Shown here: one piece after another, positions 35,301 to 43,991 of the stretch
How positions within the stretch are numbered: the stretch's first letter is position 1
Layout: each line of letters starts with the position of its first letter
Assembly (NCBI RefSeq): GCF_028550435.1
Contig: NZ_JAQQKV010000002.1
Span: 558,001-622,000, forward strand
Source of the DNA: Asticcacaulis machinosus
Lineage (GTDB): Bacteria > Pseudomonadota > Alphaproteobacteria > Caulobacterales > Caulobacteraceae
Length of the DNA stretch: 64,000 bases
Direction of reading: 5' to 3'
Translations under genes and position numbers: made by a program
Notes under the pieces: generated by a model
The model's database searches: none
Told to the model about the DNA's origin: nothing
Seen by the model: the letters and a program-made list of their open reading frames with translations, nothing else

Positions 35301-36899
35301 ATGTTCGACTCGCTAAATGAGCGCCTATCGGGACTATTTGACCGACTGAGTGGCCGTGGCGTCCTTTCGGAAAAGGACGTTGACGAAGCCCTGCGCGAAG
35401 TGCGGGTCGCCCTGCTTGAGGCCGACGTCGCCTTGCCGGTCGTGCGCAAGTTCATGGACAAGGCCCGCGAACTGGCGACCGGCGAAGCCATCATCAAGGC
35501 CGTTAAGCCCGCCGATCAGGTGGTCAAGATCGTCTATGACGGCCTGATCGACATGCTGGGCGGCGAAGAACCGGAACCGCTTAATCTGGCTGCCGTGCCG
35601 CCGGTCGTGATCCTGATGGCCGGTCTGCAAGGGTCGGGTAAGACCACCACCTCGGCCAAGCTGGCGCTGCGTCTGTCCAAATTTGATCGCAAAAAGGTCA
35701 TGATGGCTTCGCTCGATACCCGCAGACCGGCGGCTATGGAGCAATTGAAACTGCTGGGCGATCAGGTCGGCGTTGAGGTTCTGCCAATCGTGGCCGGACA
35801 ATCCGCCGTTGAGATCACCCGCCGCGCCCTGCAATCGGCCAAGCTTCAGGGCTTTGATGTCCTGATCCTCGATACCGCCGGTCGCACAACGCTGGATGAA
35901 ACCCTGATGAATGAGGCGGCTGAGATTGCCAAAATCTCATCGCCGACGGAAACCTTTCTGGTGGCCGACAGCCTGACCGGTCAGGACGCCGTGCGCACCG
36001 CCGAAGCCTTCCATGCCCGTCTGCCGCTGACCGGCCTGATCCTGACCCGCGCCGATGGTGATGCGCGTGGCGGGGCCATGCTCAGCATGCGTGCCACCAC
36101 GGGCCTGCCGATCAAGTTCCTCGGTGCCGGTGAAAAGATCGAAGCGCTCGATGTCTTTGATGCCAAACGGATCGCGGGCCGCATCCTGGGTCAGGGCGAT
36201 GTGGTCGCACTCGTTGAAAAGGCCGCCCAGGAACTGGATGCCGCCAAGGCCGAGCAAATGGCCAAGAAGCTGTCCAAGGGGCAGTTTGATCTCAACGATC
36301 TGGCCGATCAGCTTACCCAGATGCAAAAAATGGGCGGCATGTCGGGTATCATGGGCCTCCTGCCCGGTGTGCAGAAGATCAAAAAGCAGATCAGCGATCT
36401 GGATATGTCCGACAAGATGTTCGCCCGTCAGGTGGCGATTATCTCGTCCATGACCAAGCTGGAGCGCAAAAAGCCCGACCTGCTTAATGCCTCGCGCAAG
36501 CGCCGCGTGGCTGCCGGCGCCGGTGTCGATGTGGCTGAAATCAATCGCCTTTTGAAACAGCATCGCCAGATGGCCGACGCCTTCAAGATGATGGCGCGCA
36601 ACACAGGCGGGCGCGGCGGCGGTATGGGCGCTATGGCCAAGATGCTCGGTATGGGCGGCGGTATGCCGAACATGGCCCAGATGCAGCAAATGGGGAAGGC
36701 GCTGAAAGCCGATCCCAATATGGCCATTGGTGAAAATGCCGCCGTTGATATGGAACGCCTCAAACAACTGGGCGCTGGCAAATTACCCAATCTCCCTTCC
36801 GGCGGACTTCCGGGGTTACCCGGCCTCGGCGGCGGCGGACTTCCCGGTTTACCGGGCCTTGGGGGCGGATCAAATCCGTTCGACCCGAAAAAGAAATAA
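35301..36899 (+). CDS. ffh: Signal recognition particle protein Ffh
   Basis: A 532-residue SRP54 GTPase that targets nascent membrane proteins. N domain (LNERLSGLFDRLSGRG), then the G domain with P-loop GLQGSGKTTTSAKL, DTRRPAAMEQ, DTAGR and TRADGDARGGAML. The Met-rich M domain follows (MGGMSGIMGLLPG). The tail is unusually long and Gly/Pro-rich, carrying GLPGLPGLGGG twice. ATG 35301 has AGGA 7 bp upstream. It heads the ffh-rpsP-rimM group common in proteobacteria. Confidence 0.97.
   Translation: MFDSLNERLSGLFDRLSGRGVLSEKDVDEALREVRVALLEADVALPVVRKFMDKARELATGEAIIKAVKPADQVVKIVYDGLIDMLGGEEPEPLNLAAVPPVVILMAGLQGSGKTTTSAKLALRLSKFDRKKVMMASLDTRRPAAMEQLKLLGDQVGVEVLPIVAGQSAVEITRRALQSAKLQGFDVLILDTAGRTTLDETLMNEAAEIAKISSPTETFLVADSLTGQDAVRTAEAFHARLPLTGLILTRADGDARGGAMLSMRATTGLPIKFLGAGEKIEALDVFDAKRIAGRILGQGDVVALVEKAAQELDAAKAEQMAKKLSKGQFDLNDLADQLTQMQKMGGMSGIMGLLPGVQKIKKQISDLDMSDKMFARQVAIISSMTKLERKKPDLLNASRKRRVAAGAGVDVAEINRLLKQHRQMADAFKMMARNTGGRGGGMGAMAKMLGMGGGMPNMAQMQQMGKALKADPNMAIGENAAVDMERLKQLGAGKLPNLPSGGLPGLPGLGGGGLPGLPGLGGGSNPFDPKKK
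36801..36866. repeat. 33-bp tandem repeat in the ffh 3' end
   Basis: Two copies of a 33-bp unit beginning GGCGGACTTCC, encoding the duplicated GLPGLPGLGGG tail of Ffh. Confidence 0.7.
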
Positions 36900-36939
36900 C
36901 TGAAACTCTGAAATCTATCTCTCTAAAGGATCTTATATC

Positions 36940-37392
36940 ATGTTGAAAATTCGTCTGTCGCGCGGTGGTTCCAAGAAGCGCCCGTACTACCACATCGTCA
37001 TCGCTGACGCCGCCGCCCCGCGCGACGGTAAGTTCATCGCCAAGGTCGGTTCTTATAACCCGATGCTGGCCAAGGACAATGCTGCCCGCGTTACGCTTAA
37101 GGTCGAAGCCATCGCTGACTGGCTGAAAAAAGGCGCCCAACCGACTGACCGTGTCGCACGCTTTTTGGCCAAAGAAGGTCTGGTGAAGTGGGAGCATGGC
37201 AACAACCCGCAAAAGGGCACCCCTGGCAAGAAGGCTCAGGAACGCGCCGCTGAACGTGCGCAACGTGAGCAGGACCGTCTGGACGCCGAAGCCGCTGCCA
37301 AGGCAGAAGCGGCTGCCGCTGCGGCCGCTCCGGTTGTTGAAGAAGCCCCTGCTGAAGAAGCTCCGGCTTCCGAAGAGTCGACCGAAGCTTAA
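36940..37392 (+). CDS. rpsP: 30S ribosomal protein S16
   Basis: A 150-residue protein. The first 85 residues are the conserved S16 core ([20 protein letters not shown], then [12 protein letters not shown]). The remaining residues form an extended tail: basic, then Ala/Glu-rich ([17 protein letters not shown]), longer than the E. coli 82-residue protein. Alphaproteobacterial S16 proteins often have such tails. Followed by a terminator and rimM. Confidence 0.97.
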   Translation: MLKIRLSRGGSKKRPYYHIVIADAAAPRDGKFIAKVGSYNPMLAKDNAARVTLKVEAIADWLKKGAQPTDRVARFLAKEGLVKWEHGNNPQKGTPGKKAQERAAERAQREQDRLDAEAAAKAEAAAAAAAPVVEEAPAEEAPASEESTEA

Positions 37393-37420
37393 TGGCTTCC
37401 CAAAGCGACTAAATCGTTAT

Positions 37421-37451
37421 AAGGCCGGAACCCGCAGGTTCCGGCCTTTTA
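37421..37451 (+). terminator. Terminator/attenuator between rpsP and rimM
   Basis: A perfect 12-bp stem (AAGGCCGGAACC / GGTTCCGGCCTT) with a CGCA loop followed by a short T-run, ending 12 bp before rimM. It probably lowers rimM relative to rpsP. Confidence 0.85.
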
Positions 37452-37463
37452 CGTGGTGAGCAT

Positions 37464-37997
37464 ATGTCCGAAAAATCCGATCTTGTCTTTGTCGCTCAGG
37501 TGGCCGCCTCATTCGGCGTCAAGGGTGAGTTCAAACTGCTGAGCTACACCGCCGATCCTTTAAGCGTCCTTGAATATAACCCGCTGTTTAACGATAAGGG
37601 CGAGCCCGCTTTAAGTCTCACGGGGGCTCGCGCCCACAAAGGCGCTCTGGTCGTGCGCGCTGATGGGATCGATGATAAGGATAAGGCAGATAAGCTCAAA
37701 GGGCTTAAGCTCTATGTGCCGCGCTCAGATTTTGCCGAACCCGAAGACGAAGACGATTTTTACATCACTGACCTGATCGGCTTAGAAGCGCGCAACGTCA
37801 GTGGCGAGGTGGTTGGGCGCATCAAAAACGTCGATAATTTCGGTGCGGGCGACCTGCTCGACATTCAGCCGAAATCAGGCGCCAGCTTCTATCTGGCCTT
37901 CACGCGCGAGAATGTGCCCGAAGTCTCGGTTACCGGTGGCTATGTCGTGATCGACCTGCCCCCAGAAGTACAGGCCGAGCCATCTAAAGCAGAATAA
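37464..37997 (+). CDS. rimM: Ribosome maturation factor RimM
   Basis: A 177-residue 30S assembly factor. The N-terminal beta barrel has VAQVAASFGVKGEFKLLSYT and the C-terminal PRC barrel has DFYITDLIGLEARN and GAGDLLDIQP. Normal length. The usual downstream neighbours trmD and rplS are absent; a TetR gene on the other strand follows. Confidence 0.95.
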   Translation: MSEKSDLVFVAQVAASFGVKGEFKLLSYTADPLSVLEYNPLFNDKGEPALSLTGARAHKGALVVRADGIDDKDKADKLKGLKLYVPRSDFAEPEDEDDFYITDLIGLEARNVSGEVVGRIKNVDNFGAGDLLDIQPKSGASFYLAFTRENVPEVSVTGGYVVIDLPPEVQAEPSKAE

Positions 37998-38069
37998 AAC
38001 ATTCCGTTAAGGCCACCAAGGCAGCGGCCAAGGCAGAAAAGCCATCGCCCGGCGAGGGACTAAACATAA

Positions 38070-38690
38070 TCAAACGCCGTAAGCCGCGTAAAACACCTTA
38101 ACTGCCGAGGTCACCTCAGCATCAATCTGCGCCTCGCTCGGCGGTTCGCCGTAATTCATAAACCGCGCCTTCAAATGCCGGTTCTGGCATAGGGCTATGA
38201 ACTGATGCGCCGCCAGTTCAACATCATCGAACCTGAATTCACCGGCGGCTTCGGCCTTTTTCAAAAACTCCATCATCCGTTCGGCCCCCCTGAGGGCACC
38301 GGCCTGATAAAACAGACGGGCGACATCGGGCCAGCGCTCGGCGATTGAGGTGATCAGGCGGAAATTGCGCTGGGTCTTTTCGCGGGTCGTGATGCGGGCA
38401 TACTTACGCCCCCATGACAAAAGCGAGTCGCGGTAATGGCCCTTGTCGGCCAGCAGTAAACCCTCGACCTCGCTCTGGTGCATGGCGCAGTGACGCTGGA
38501 CAAAGGCCTCGACCAGATCTTCCTTGCTCTTGAAGTAATTATAAAGCGTGCCTTTAGAGCCGCCAAGACGTTGCGCGATGGTGGACATCGAGGCGGCATC
38601 GAAGCCTTCCTCATAAAAGACTTCGCTGGCCACATCGAGAATGGCCTCACGGCGGGTGTCTTTGTCCAGTTTTACCTTTTGATCCAGCAT
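38070..38690 (-). CDS. TetR family repressor of the adjacent efflux genes
   Basis: A 206-residue repressor. The N-terminal HTH covers about residues 12-58 (ILDVASEVFYEEGFDAASMS then LGGSKGTLYNYFKSKEDLVE). The ligand-binding C-terminal half resembles AcrR-type regulators. It diverges from an outer-membrane factor/EmrA/EmrB operon, and two identical palindromic sites lie between them, so it most likely represses the pump and itself. Confidence 0.92.
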   Translation of the reverse strand: MLDQKVKLDKDTRREAILDVASEVFYEEGFDAASMSTIAQRLGGSKGTLYNYFKSKEDLVEAFVQRHCAMHQSEVEGLLLADKGHYRDSLLSWGRKYARITTREKTQRNFRLITSIAERWPDVARLFYQAGALRGAERMMEFLKKAEAAGEFRFDDVELAAHQFIALCQNRHLKARFMNYGEPPSEAQIDAEVTSAVKVFYAAYGV

Positions 38691-38753
38691 GATCCTGTTT
38701 TCTACGCTTCACGGGCCAGAGTCAAATACGCGACACCGGCATAAAATAATCGT

Positions 38754-38768
38754 ACCGTACCGTACGGT
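38754..38768. promoter_or_regulatory. Operator O1, TetR-type
   Basis: ACCGTACCGTACGGT, containing the palindrome ACCGTACGGT, just upstream of the -35 element of the pump promoter. Confidence 0.7.
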
Positions 38769-38770
38769 CA

Positions 38771-38797
38771 TTGACAAACTATCATGACGGGTATAAA
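38771..38797 (+). promoter_or_regulatory. Sigma-70-type promoter of the efflux operon
   Basis: TTGACA (38771-38776), a 15-base spacer and TATAAA (38792-38797), located between the two operators. Spacer is slightly short. Confidence 0.65.
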
Positions 38798-38812
38798 TGC
38801 GCAAGAAAAATG

Positions 38813-38827
38813 ACCGTACCGTACGGT
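38813..38827. promoter_or_regulatory. Operator O2, TetR-type
   Basis: A second exact copy of ACCGTACCGTACGGT, 59 bp from O1, over the expected transcription start and ahead of the outer-membrane factor gene. Confidence 0.7.
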
Positions 38828-38846
38828 TGTTTTAAGGATAATGAAT

Positions 38847-40229
38847 ATGGATAGTCTTCCTCTTAAGCGCCGGTTTAAACCCGTCCTCGCTTTGTGTGTA
38901 AGCCTTTTGGCTTTGACCGGGGGCGTCAATATCGCCCACTCGGCACCTAAATCCGAAGCACTCGATGTCGCCACAACGTTTAAATTGCCCGCCGCTCCGT
39001 TCTGGATGCGCTATGGCGACCCGCAGCTTGATCGCCTCATGGCCGACGCCATCAATACTTCACCATCCTTAGCCGTCGCTGAGGCCCGCCTGCGCAAGGC
39101 CAAGGCCAGTTTCGACGGCTCAAAAGGCGCCGATGTGCCCACCCTGTCGTTTCTGGGCACGGCGCAGAAATTAGGTTCCTCCGGTGGCCCCGACGGCGAA
39201 GAAGCTCTTAATCTCGATGAACTGGGTGTCGCTGGTCTGAATTTTGGCTGGGAACTGGATTTTTGGGGTAAGAACCGCGCCGCGGTGGCCGCCGCATCCT
39301 CGCAGGCGCGCGCGTCCGAAGCCGACATGATGCAGGCCGGGCTGATCCTGACCACATCGATTGCCACCGCCTATATTGATCTGGCCCGCCTCTATGATGA
39401 ACGCGATCTGGCCGTGCGCGCGGTGGAGGTCCGTGGCGACAGCGCCGATCTGGTGCAGCAAAAATTCGATAACGGCCTGACCAATCGCGCCGAACTGCAA
39501 TTGGCCAATGCCGGTTCCGCCACCGCCCGCGCCGAGGTTGCCGCCATTGATGAGCAAATCGCCGCGACCCGCAATCTGATCGCCGCTCTGGCTGGCCGCG
39601 ATCCCGTCTACGGGCAATCTTTGGCCCGTCCGGCGCTTAAGGCCTCCGCCACATTTGCCCTGCCGGAACGGATCGATCTTGACCTGATTGGCCGCCGCCC
39701 GGATGTGGTCGCCGCCAAATGGCGCGCCGAAGCCTCAACCCAAGGCGTTAAACGTGCCAAGGCCGCCTTTTATCCCAATGTCAATCTGATGGCGTTTGTG
39801 GGCAAGGTCTGGCTGGGCGACCTGAGCGTAGAGGGCACCACCAATTCCAATTTCGGCCCGGCGATCACCCTGCCCCTGTTCGACGGCGGCAAACGCAAAT
39901 CCGACCTGCGCGGTGCCAAGGCCGATAAGGACGCCGCCGTGGCCGATTATAACGCGGCCATCGTCAATGCTATGCACGGCGTGGCGGATGTGGTGGCGTC
40001 TGAGCGGGCTTTAGAGGGCCGCCTGAAGGACTCGCAAGCCGCACTTGATGGCTATGAAGAGGCCTACCGCCTGACCAAGCTGCGCTATGATGGCGGGCTT
40101 AGCAACTACACCACACTGCTTCAGGCCGAACAAAGCCTGCTGACCCAGCGTAAAACCGTCACCGATTTGAAATCCCGTGCCCTTAGCCTTGATGTCGCGC
40201 TGGTACGCGCGCTCGGTGGCGATTACTGA
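38847..40229 (+). CDS. Outer-membrane efflux channel (TolC/NodT family)
   Basis: A 460-residue outer-membrane factor with signal peptide (PVLALCVSLLALTGGVNIAHSA) and no lipobox. Two OEP repeats are visible: LGVAGLNFGWELDFWGKNRA with the typical ELDFWGK, and the second half with IGRRPDVVAAKWRAEA and GPAITLPLFDGGKRKSDL. ATG 38847 is chosen because AAGGA lies 8 bp upstream; ATG 38841 is an alternative. First gene of the pump operon; emrA follows after 23 bp. Confidence 0.92.
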   Translation: MDSLPLKRRFKPVLALCVSLLALTGGVNIAHSAPKSEALDVATTFKLPAAPFWMRYGDPQLDRLMADAINTSPSLAVAEARLRKAKASFDGSKGADVPTLSFLGTAQKLGSSGGPDGEEALNLDELGVAGLNFGWELDFWGKNRAAVAAASSQARASEADMMQAGLILTTSIATAYIDLARLYDERDLAVRAVEVRGDSADLVQQKFDNGLTNRAELQLANAGSATARAEVAAIDEQIAATRNLIAALAGRDPVYGQSLARPALKASATFALPERIDLDLIGRRPDVVAAKWRAEASTQGVKRAKAAFYPNVNLMAFVGKVWLGDLSVEGTTNSNFGPAITLPLFDGGKRKSDLRGAKADKDAAVADYNAAIVNAMHGVADVVASERALEGRLKDSQAALDGYEEAYRLTKLRYDGGLSNYTTLLQAEQSLLTQRKTVTDLKSRALSLDVALVRALGGDY

Positions 40230-40252
40230 TTATTACAGAAAGCGATATTCCC

Positions 40253-41422
40253 ATGTCCACTTCCGCATCTCCCGCCGCTGATGCCCCGCTGAGCCCGCAG
40301 GCTCAGGTTGCCGTTGGTGCCAATCGCCGCAAGCGCCTTTTGACATACCTTGCCGCCGGTGTCGCCGCTGCGGCTGTCCTATGGGGCGGCTATTATATCT
40401 TAGTCGGGTCGCACTATGTTGAGACCGACAACGCCTATGTTGGCGCCGAAACCGCGCAGGTCAATGCCCTGGTCCCCGGCCCGATCGCCAAGATCCACGT
40501 CTCGGATACGCAAACGGTCAAAGCGGGCGATATTCTGGTCGAGCTTGATAATGCCGATGCCCGCATAGCCCTGGCCGAAGCGCAAGCCGATCTGGCTCTG
40601 GCCGCCCGCCGAGTACAGGGATATTACGCCTCTGATGATGCCTTGCAGGCCCAGATGAGCGCCCGTCAGGCAGAGATCACCGCCACTGACACGCAGATCA
40701 AATCGGCCCAGTCCGACTATGAGCGCGCCCAGATCGACCTGAACCGCCGCAAGGCCCTGATCGCATCGGGTGCCGTATCGCAAGAAGAACTGTCCACCGC
40801 CCAGAACCAGTATGCCCGCGCTGCCGCCGCTCTGGCGGCCGCCCAGTCGGTCAGGGCTCAGGCTCAGGCCACCTATCAGGCCGCCATCGGGTCGCGCGAA
40901 AACAACAATGTCCGCATCGCCGGTTTCACTCCCTCCGGCAACCCCGAAGTTCTGGCCGCGCAAGCCAAGGTCGATGCCGCCAAACTGGCCTTTGAACGCA
41001 CGGTGGTGCGCGCTCCGATGGATGGCGTGGTCGCCCGCAAGTCGGTTCAGGTCGGTCAGCAAGTGACTGCGGGGACACCGCTGATGGCTGTGGTGCCGAT
41101 TTCCAAGGCCTATGTCGATGCCAACTTCAAAGAAGTGCAGCTCAAAAACGTTGTGCCGGGCCAGACAGTTGAGCTGACCTCCGACCTCTACGGCGACAGC
41201 GTCAAATTCCACGGCACCGTGCGCGGCATTTCCGGCGGCACGGGCTCGGCCTTTTCGCTGATCCCGGCCCAGAACGCGTCGGGCAACTGGATCAAGGTGG
41301 TTCAGCGCCTGCCGGTGCGCATCGATCTCGACCCTAAGGAACTGAGCGCCCATCCGCTGCGGGTTGGTCTGTCGATGAAGGCGAAGATCGACATCGCCGA
41401 TGCCCCGAAAGCCGTGAAGTAA
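40253..41422 (+). CDS. emrA: EmrA-like membrane fusion protein (HlyD family)
   Basis: A 389-residue periplasmic adaptor. One membrane helix near residues 27-49, then the lipoyl-like half motif VETDNAYVGAETAQVNALVPGPI. A coiled-coil hairpin of about 110 residues follows, with VVRAPMDGVVARKSVQVGQQV as the second half. It bridges the MFS pump and the outer-membrane channel. Operon with its neighbours. Confidence 0.93.
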   Translation: MSTSASPAADAPLSPQAQVAVGANRRKRLLTYLAAGVAAAAVLWGGYYILVGSHYVETDNAYVGAETAQVNALVPGPIAKIHVSDTQTVKAGDILVELDNADARIALAEAQADLALAARRVQGYYASDDALQAQMSARQAEITATDTQIKSAQSDYERAQIDLNRRKALIASGAVSQEELSTAQNQYARAAAALAAAQSVRAQAQATYQAAIGSRENNNVRIAGFTPSGNPEVLAAQAKVDAAKLAFERTVVRAPMDGVVARKSVQVGQQVTAGTPLMAVVPISKAYVDANFKEVQLKNVVPGQTVELTSDLYGDSVKFHGTVRGISGGTGSAFSLIPAQNASGNWIKVVQRLPVRIDLDPKELSAHPLRVGLSMKAKIDIADAPKAVK

Positions 41423-41444
41423 TTTATTATAAGGGAGCGCCATC

Positions 41445-43010
41445 ATGGCCTCACCCGCAACGACTGCCGGTGCTGAACCGGCCTCGCCACCGCCTTTGAC
41501 CGGTGGCACCCTGACCATAACCGCGATTGCGCTGGCGCTTGGCACCTTTATGCAGGTGCTCGATTCCACCATCGCCAACGTATCGCTTCCGACCATTGCC
41601 GGTAACCTTGGGGTATCCTCATCGCAAGGCACATGGGTCATTACCTCCTTTGCCGTCGCCAACGGCATTTCCGTGCCCCTGACTGGCTGGCTGATGGGCC
41701 GGTTCGGCGTGGTGCGCGTCTTTACCTTCTCGGTGCTGTTGTTCACCTTCGCGTCGTTCCTGTGCGGCATTGCCTGGAACATCGAAGGTCTGATCGGGTT
41801 TCGTATCCTGCAAGGGCTGGTGTCCGGGCCGATGATCCCCGGCTCTCAGGCCCTGCTGATCATGATTTTCCCGCCCGAAAAACGGGCAACGGGTCTGGCC
41901 ATGTGGTCGATGACGACGCTGGTCGGGCCGATCTGTGGCCCCATACTTGGCGGCTATATTTCCGATAACTATGCGTGGGAATGGATATTCCTGATCAACG
42001 TCCCGATTGGCCTGTTCTGCGCGTTTATTTGCTGGCAGAACATGAAATCGCGTGAGACCCCGACACGCAAAGTGCCGGTCGATACCACCGGCTTTGCTTT
42101 ATTGGTTATCTGGGTTGGCGCGCTTCAGGTCATGCTCGACACGGGTAAAGAAGCCGACTGGTTCTCATCGCCGGCTATTGTGGTCGAACTGATCGTCGCC
42201 ATCGTGTTCTTCATCGCCTGGGTGATCTGGGAACTGAATGAGAAAAACCCGATTGTCGATTTGTCGATGTTTAAGAACCGTAACTTTACGCTGGGGACGA
42301 TTGCGCTCTGTATCGCCTACGCCATCTTCTTCGGGAATGGCCTGTTGCTGCCGGTATGGCTGCAATCGAACATGGGCTATGTCGCCACCTGGGCAGGCCT
42401 TGTGGCCGCACCCTCAGGGGTCGTCGCCGTCATTCTGACCCCGTTTGCAGCCCGCCTTCTGGGTAAGACCGACGCGCGGATCCTTGCGACCTTTTCGATC
42501 CTGATGTTTGCCCTGTCGTTCTTCATGCGCTCAGGCTACACGCCTGATGCGGATTTCACCGCGCTGGTCCTGCCGCTGCTGGTGCAGGGCGTGGCCATGT
42601 CGACCTTCTTCATTTCGATGATCACCATCGCTATGGCGGACATCCCGGCGCATCAAACCCCCGCAGCCTCCGGCCTGTCGAACTTTGCCCGCATCACCGC
42701 CGGTAGTTTTGCGGCCTCATTAGCCACCACCATCTGGGATCGCATGGAGGCCGTTCATCAGACCCGCCTGTCCGAGACCATGAGTTCAGGATCGCCTTTG
42801 TGGATCGAGACGATCCAAAAGCTTCAGGCGGCGGGTCTTTCACTGCAGCAGGCGGTGGGCGTGATTACCTCACAGGTCATGTCGCAAGCCTATCTTCAGG
42901 CCGCGCTCGATTTCTTCCGGATTTCGGGCTGGCTGACCCTGTTGCTGATCCCGCTCATCTGGTTTGCCAAAAAGTCGATGAGCAATGGCGCCGTTCACGC
43001 GGCCGACTAA
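41445..43010 (+). CDS. emrB: EmrB-like MFS drug exporter (DHA2, 14 helices)
   Basis: A 521-residue proton-coupled exporter of the 14-helix family. Motif C-like and motif A-like regions appear as LDSTIANVSLPTIAGNLG, WLMGRFGVVRVF and GPILGGYISDNYAW. The AAGGGAGC site lies just ahead of the ATG. Substrates are likely hydrophobic or anionic drugs; not determinable here. Two hairpins follow the gene. Confidence 0.94.
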   Translation: MASPATTAGAEPASPPPLTGGTLTITAIALALGTFMQVLDSTIANVSLPTIAGNLGVSSSQGTWVITSFAVANGISVPLTGWLMGRFGVVRVFTFSVLLFTFASFLCGIAWNIEGLIGFRILQGLVSGPMIPGSQALLIMIFPPEKRATGLAMWSMTTLVGPICGPILGGYISDNYAWEWIFLINVPIGLFCAFICWQNMKSRETPTRKVPVDTTGFALLVIWVGALQVMLDTGKEADWFSSPAIVVELIVAIVFFIAWVIWELNEKNPIVDLSMFKNRNFTLGTIALCIAYAIFFGNGLLLPVWLQSNMGYVATWAGLVAAPSGVVAVILTPFAARLLGKTDARILATFSILMFALSFFMRSGYTPDADFTALVLPLLVQGVAMSTFFISMITIAMADIPAHQTPAASGLSNFARITAGSFAASLATTIWDRMEAVHQTRLSETMSSGSPLWIETIQKLQAAGLSLQQAVGVITSQVMSQAYLQAALDFFRISGWLTLLLIPLIWFAKKSMSNGAVHAAD

Positions 43011-43037
43011 CCCGCTAAGTTAGTCGTTCGTATGACT

Positions 43038-43071
43038 GAGGCCGCCCGCTCCCCCCTCGTTGGGCGGCCTC
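43038..43071. terminator. Hairpin after emrB
   Basis: A perfect 10-bp stem, GAGGCCGCCC / GGGCGGCCTC, with a 14-base loop. Confidence 0.45.
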
Positions 43072-43080
43072 AACCCCTAA

Positions 43081-43108
43081 AAAGCCCCCGGATCACACCG
43101 GGGGCTTT
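43081..43108. terminator. Bidirectional terminator between emrB and the SDR gene
   Basis: An 11-bp perfect stem AAAGCCCCCGG / CCGGGGGCTTT with a six-base loop; A-run and T-run flank it, so it can serve both converging genes. Confidence 0.8.
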
Positions 43109-43125
43109 CATTCCATACTCACCGT

Positions 43126-43878
43126 CTAAATCGCCTGACCGCCGGAAACCTCGATACGCTGAGCATTGATCCAGTTACTGTCGGGCGCCAGCAGGTTCGA
43201 GATGGCCCCGCCAATATCATCGGGCAGGCCAACCCGGCCTAGTGCCGTCATTTCAGCGATATGTCTATTGATCTCTTCATTATCGCGCACCCGCCCGCCA
43301 CCAAAATCGGTTTCAATCGCACCGGGAGCGATAGTATTGACCGAGATACCGCGTGGCCCCAGTTCCTTAGCCATATAGCGGGTCAGCACCTCAACCCCGC
43401 CCTTCATCGCCGCATAGGCTGACGCCCCCGGATAGGCAAAGCGCGTCAGACCGGTGGAGATATTGACGATGCGGCCACCGTCTTTGATCAGCGGCAGCAG
43501 CTTTTGCGTCAGGAAAAACGTCCCCTTGAGGTGAATATTCATCAGAGTGTCGAACTGCTCTTCGGTCGTTTCCGCAAAGGGGGCGTGGCCACCAATGCCG
43601 GCATTATTGACCAGATAATCGAACGTGTCGCGGCCCCAGACACGGTTCAGAAGCTTGCCCACCTCAGCCGTAAAATCTGCGAAACCGGCCGATTTGCCGA
43701 CATCAAGTTGGATCGCCACCGCCTTGCGGCCCAGAGCCTCTATCTCGGCCACAGCCTGATCGGCTTCGAACCTGTTAGAATTATAGGTCAGAATGATGTC
43801 GGTGCCCTTGCGCGCCAGATGAACGGCGGTGTTACGGCCTAAGCCTCGGCTGGCTCCGGTGATGAGTGCGATGGTCAT
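43126..43878 (-). CDS. SDR family NAD(P)-dependent oxidoreductase
   Basis: A 250-residue classical short-chain dehydrogenase: cofactor motif TGASRGLGRN, NNAG in LVNNAGIGG, catalytic Ser in NISTGL and YxxxK in YAAMKGG. The NTIAPGAIETDFGG loop follows. Substrate unknown. It diverges from a LysR gene, which probably controls it. Confidence 0.92.
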   Translation of the reverse strand: MTIALITGASRGLGRNTAVHLARKGTDIILTYNSNRFEADQAVAEIEALGRKAVAIQLDVGKSAGFADFTAEVGKLLNRVWGRDTFDYLVNNAGIGGHAPFAETTEEQFDTLMNIHLKGTFFLTQKLLPLIKDGGRIVNISTGLTRFAYPGASAYAAMKGGVEVLTRYMAKELGPRGISVNTIAPGAIETDFGGGRVRDNEEINRHIAEMTALGRVGLPDDIGGAISNLLAPDSNWINAQRIEVSGGQAI

Positions 43879-43963
43879 GAGGATATCTCCAATGGTTTTT
43901 CACTGAAGACCACCATACTGTTTGTCAAAATCATGATAAATATCGTAAATATGATATAACTGA

Positions 43964-43976
43964 TCGTAATTTACGA
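43964..43976. promoter_or_regulatory. Candidate LysR site in the SDR/LysR intergenic region
   Basis: Interrupted palindrome TCGTAA-T-TTACGA, 15 bp ahead of the LysR ATG; a related ATCGTAAAT occurs at about 43942. It fits an autoregulatory site. Confidence 0.45.
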
Positions 43977-43991
43977 ACAATATGAGGCTAT

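Noticed and set aside
35110-35301. 63-residue frame ahead of ffh
   Set aside because: Runs through an intrinsic terminator hairpin; no start site.
38000-38069. Pseudogene of trmD or of a second gene after rimM
   Set aside because: Only about 20 Lys/Ala-rich residues are readable and none matches TrmD; kept as a rearrangement observation only.
40400-41782. 460-residue frame antisense to emrA/emrB
   Set aside because: Gly/Asp-rich shadow of two well-supported genes, no plausible domains.
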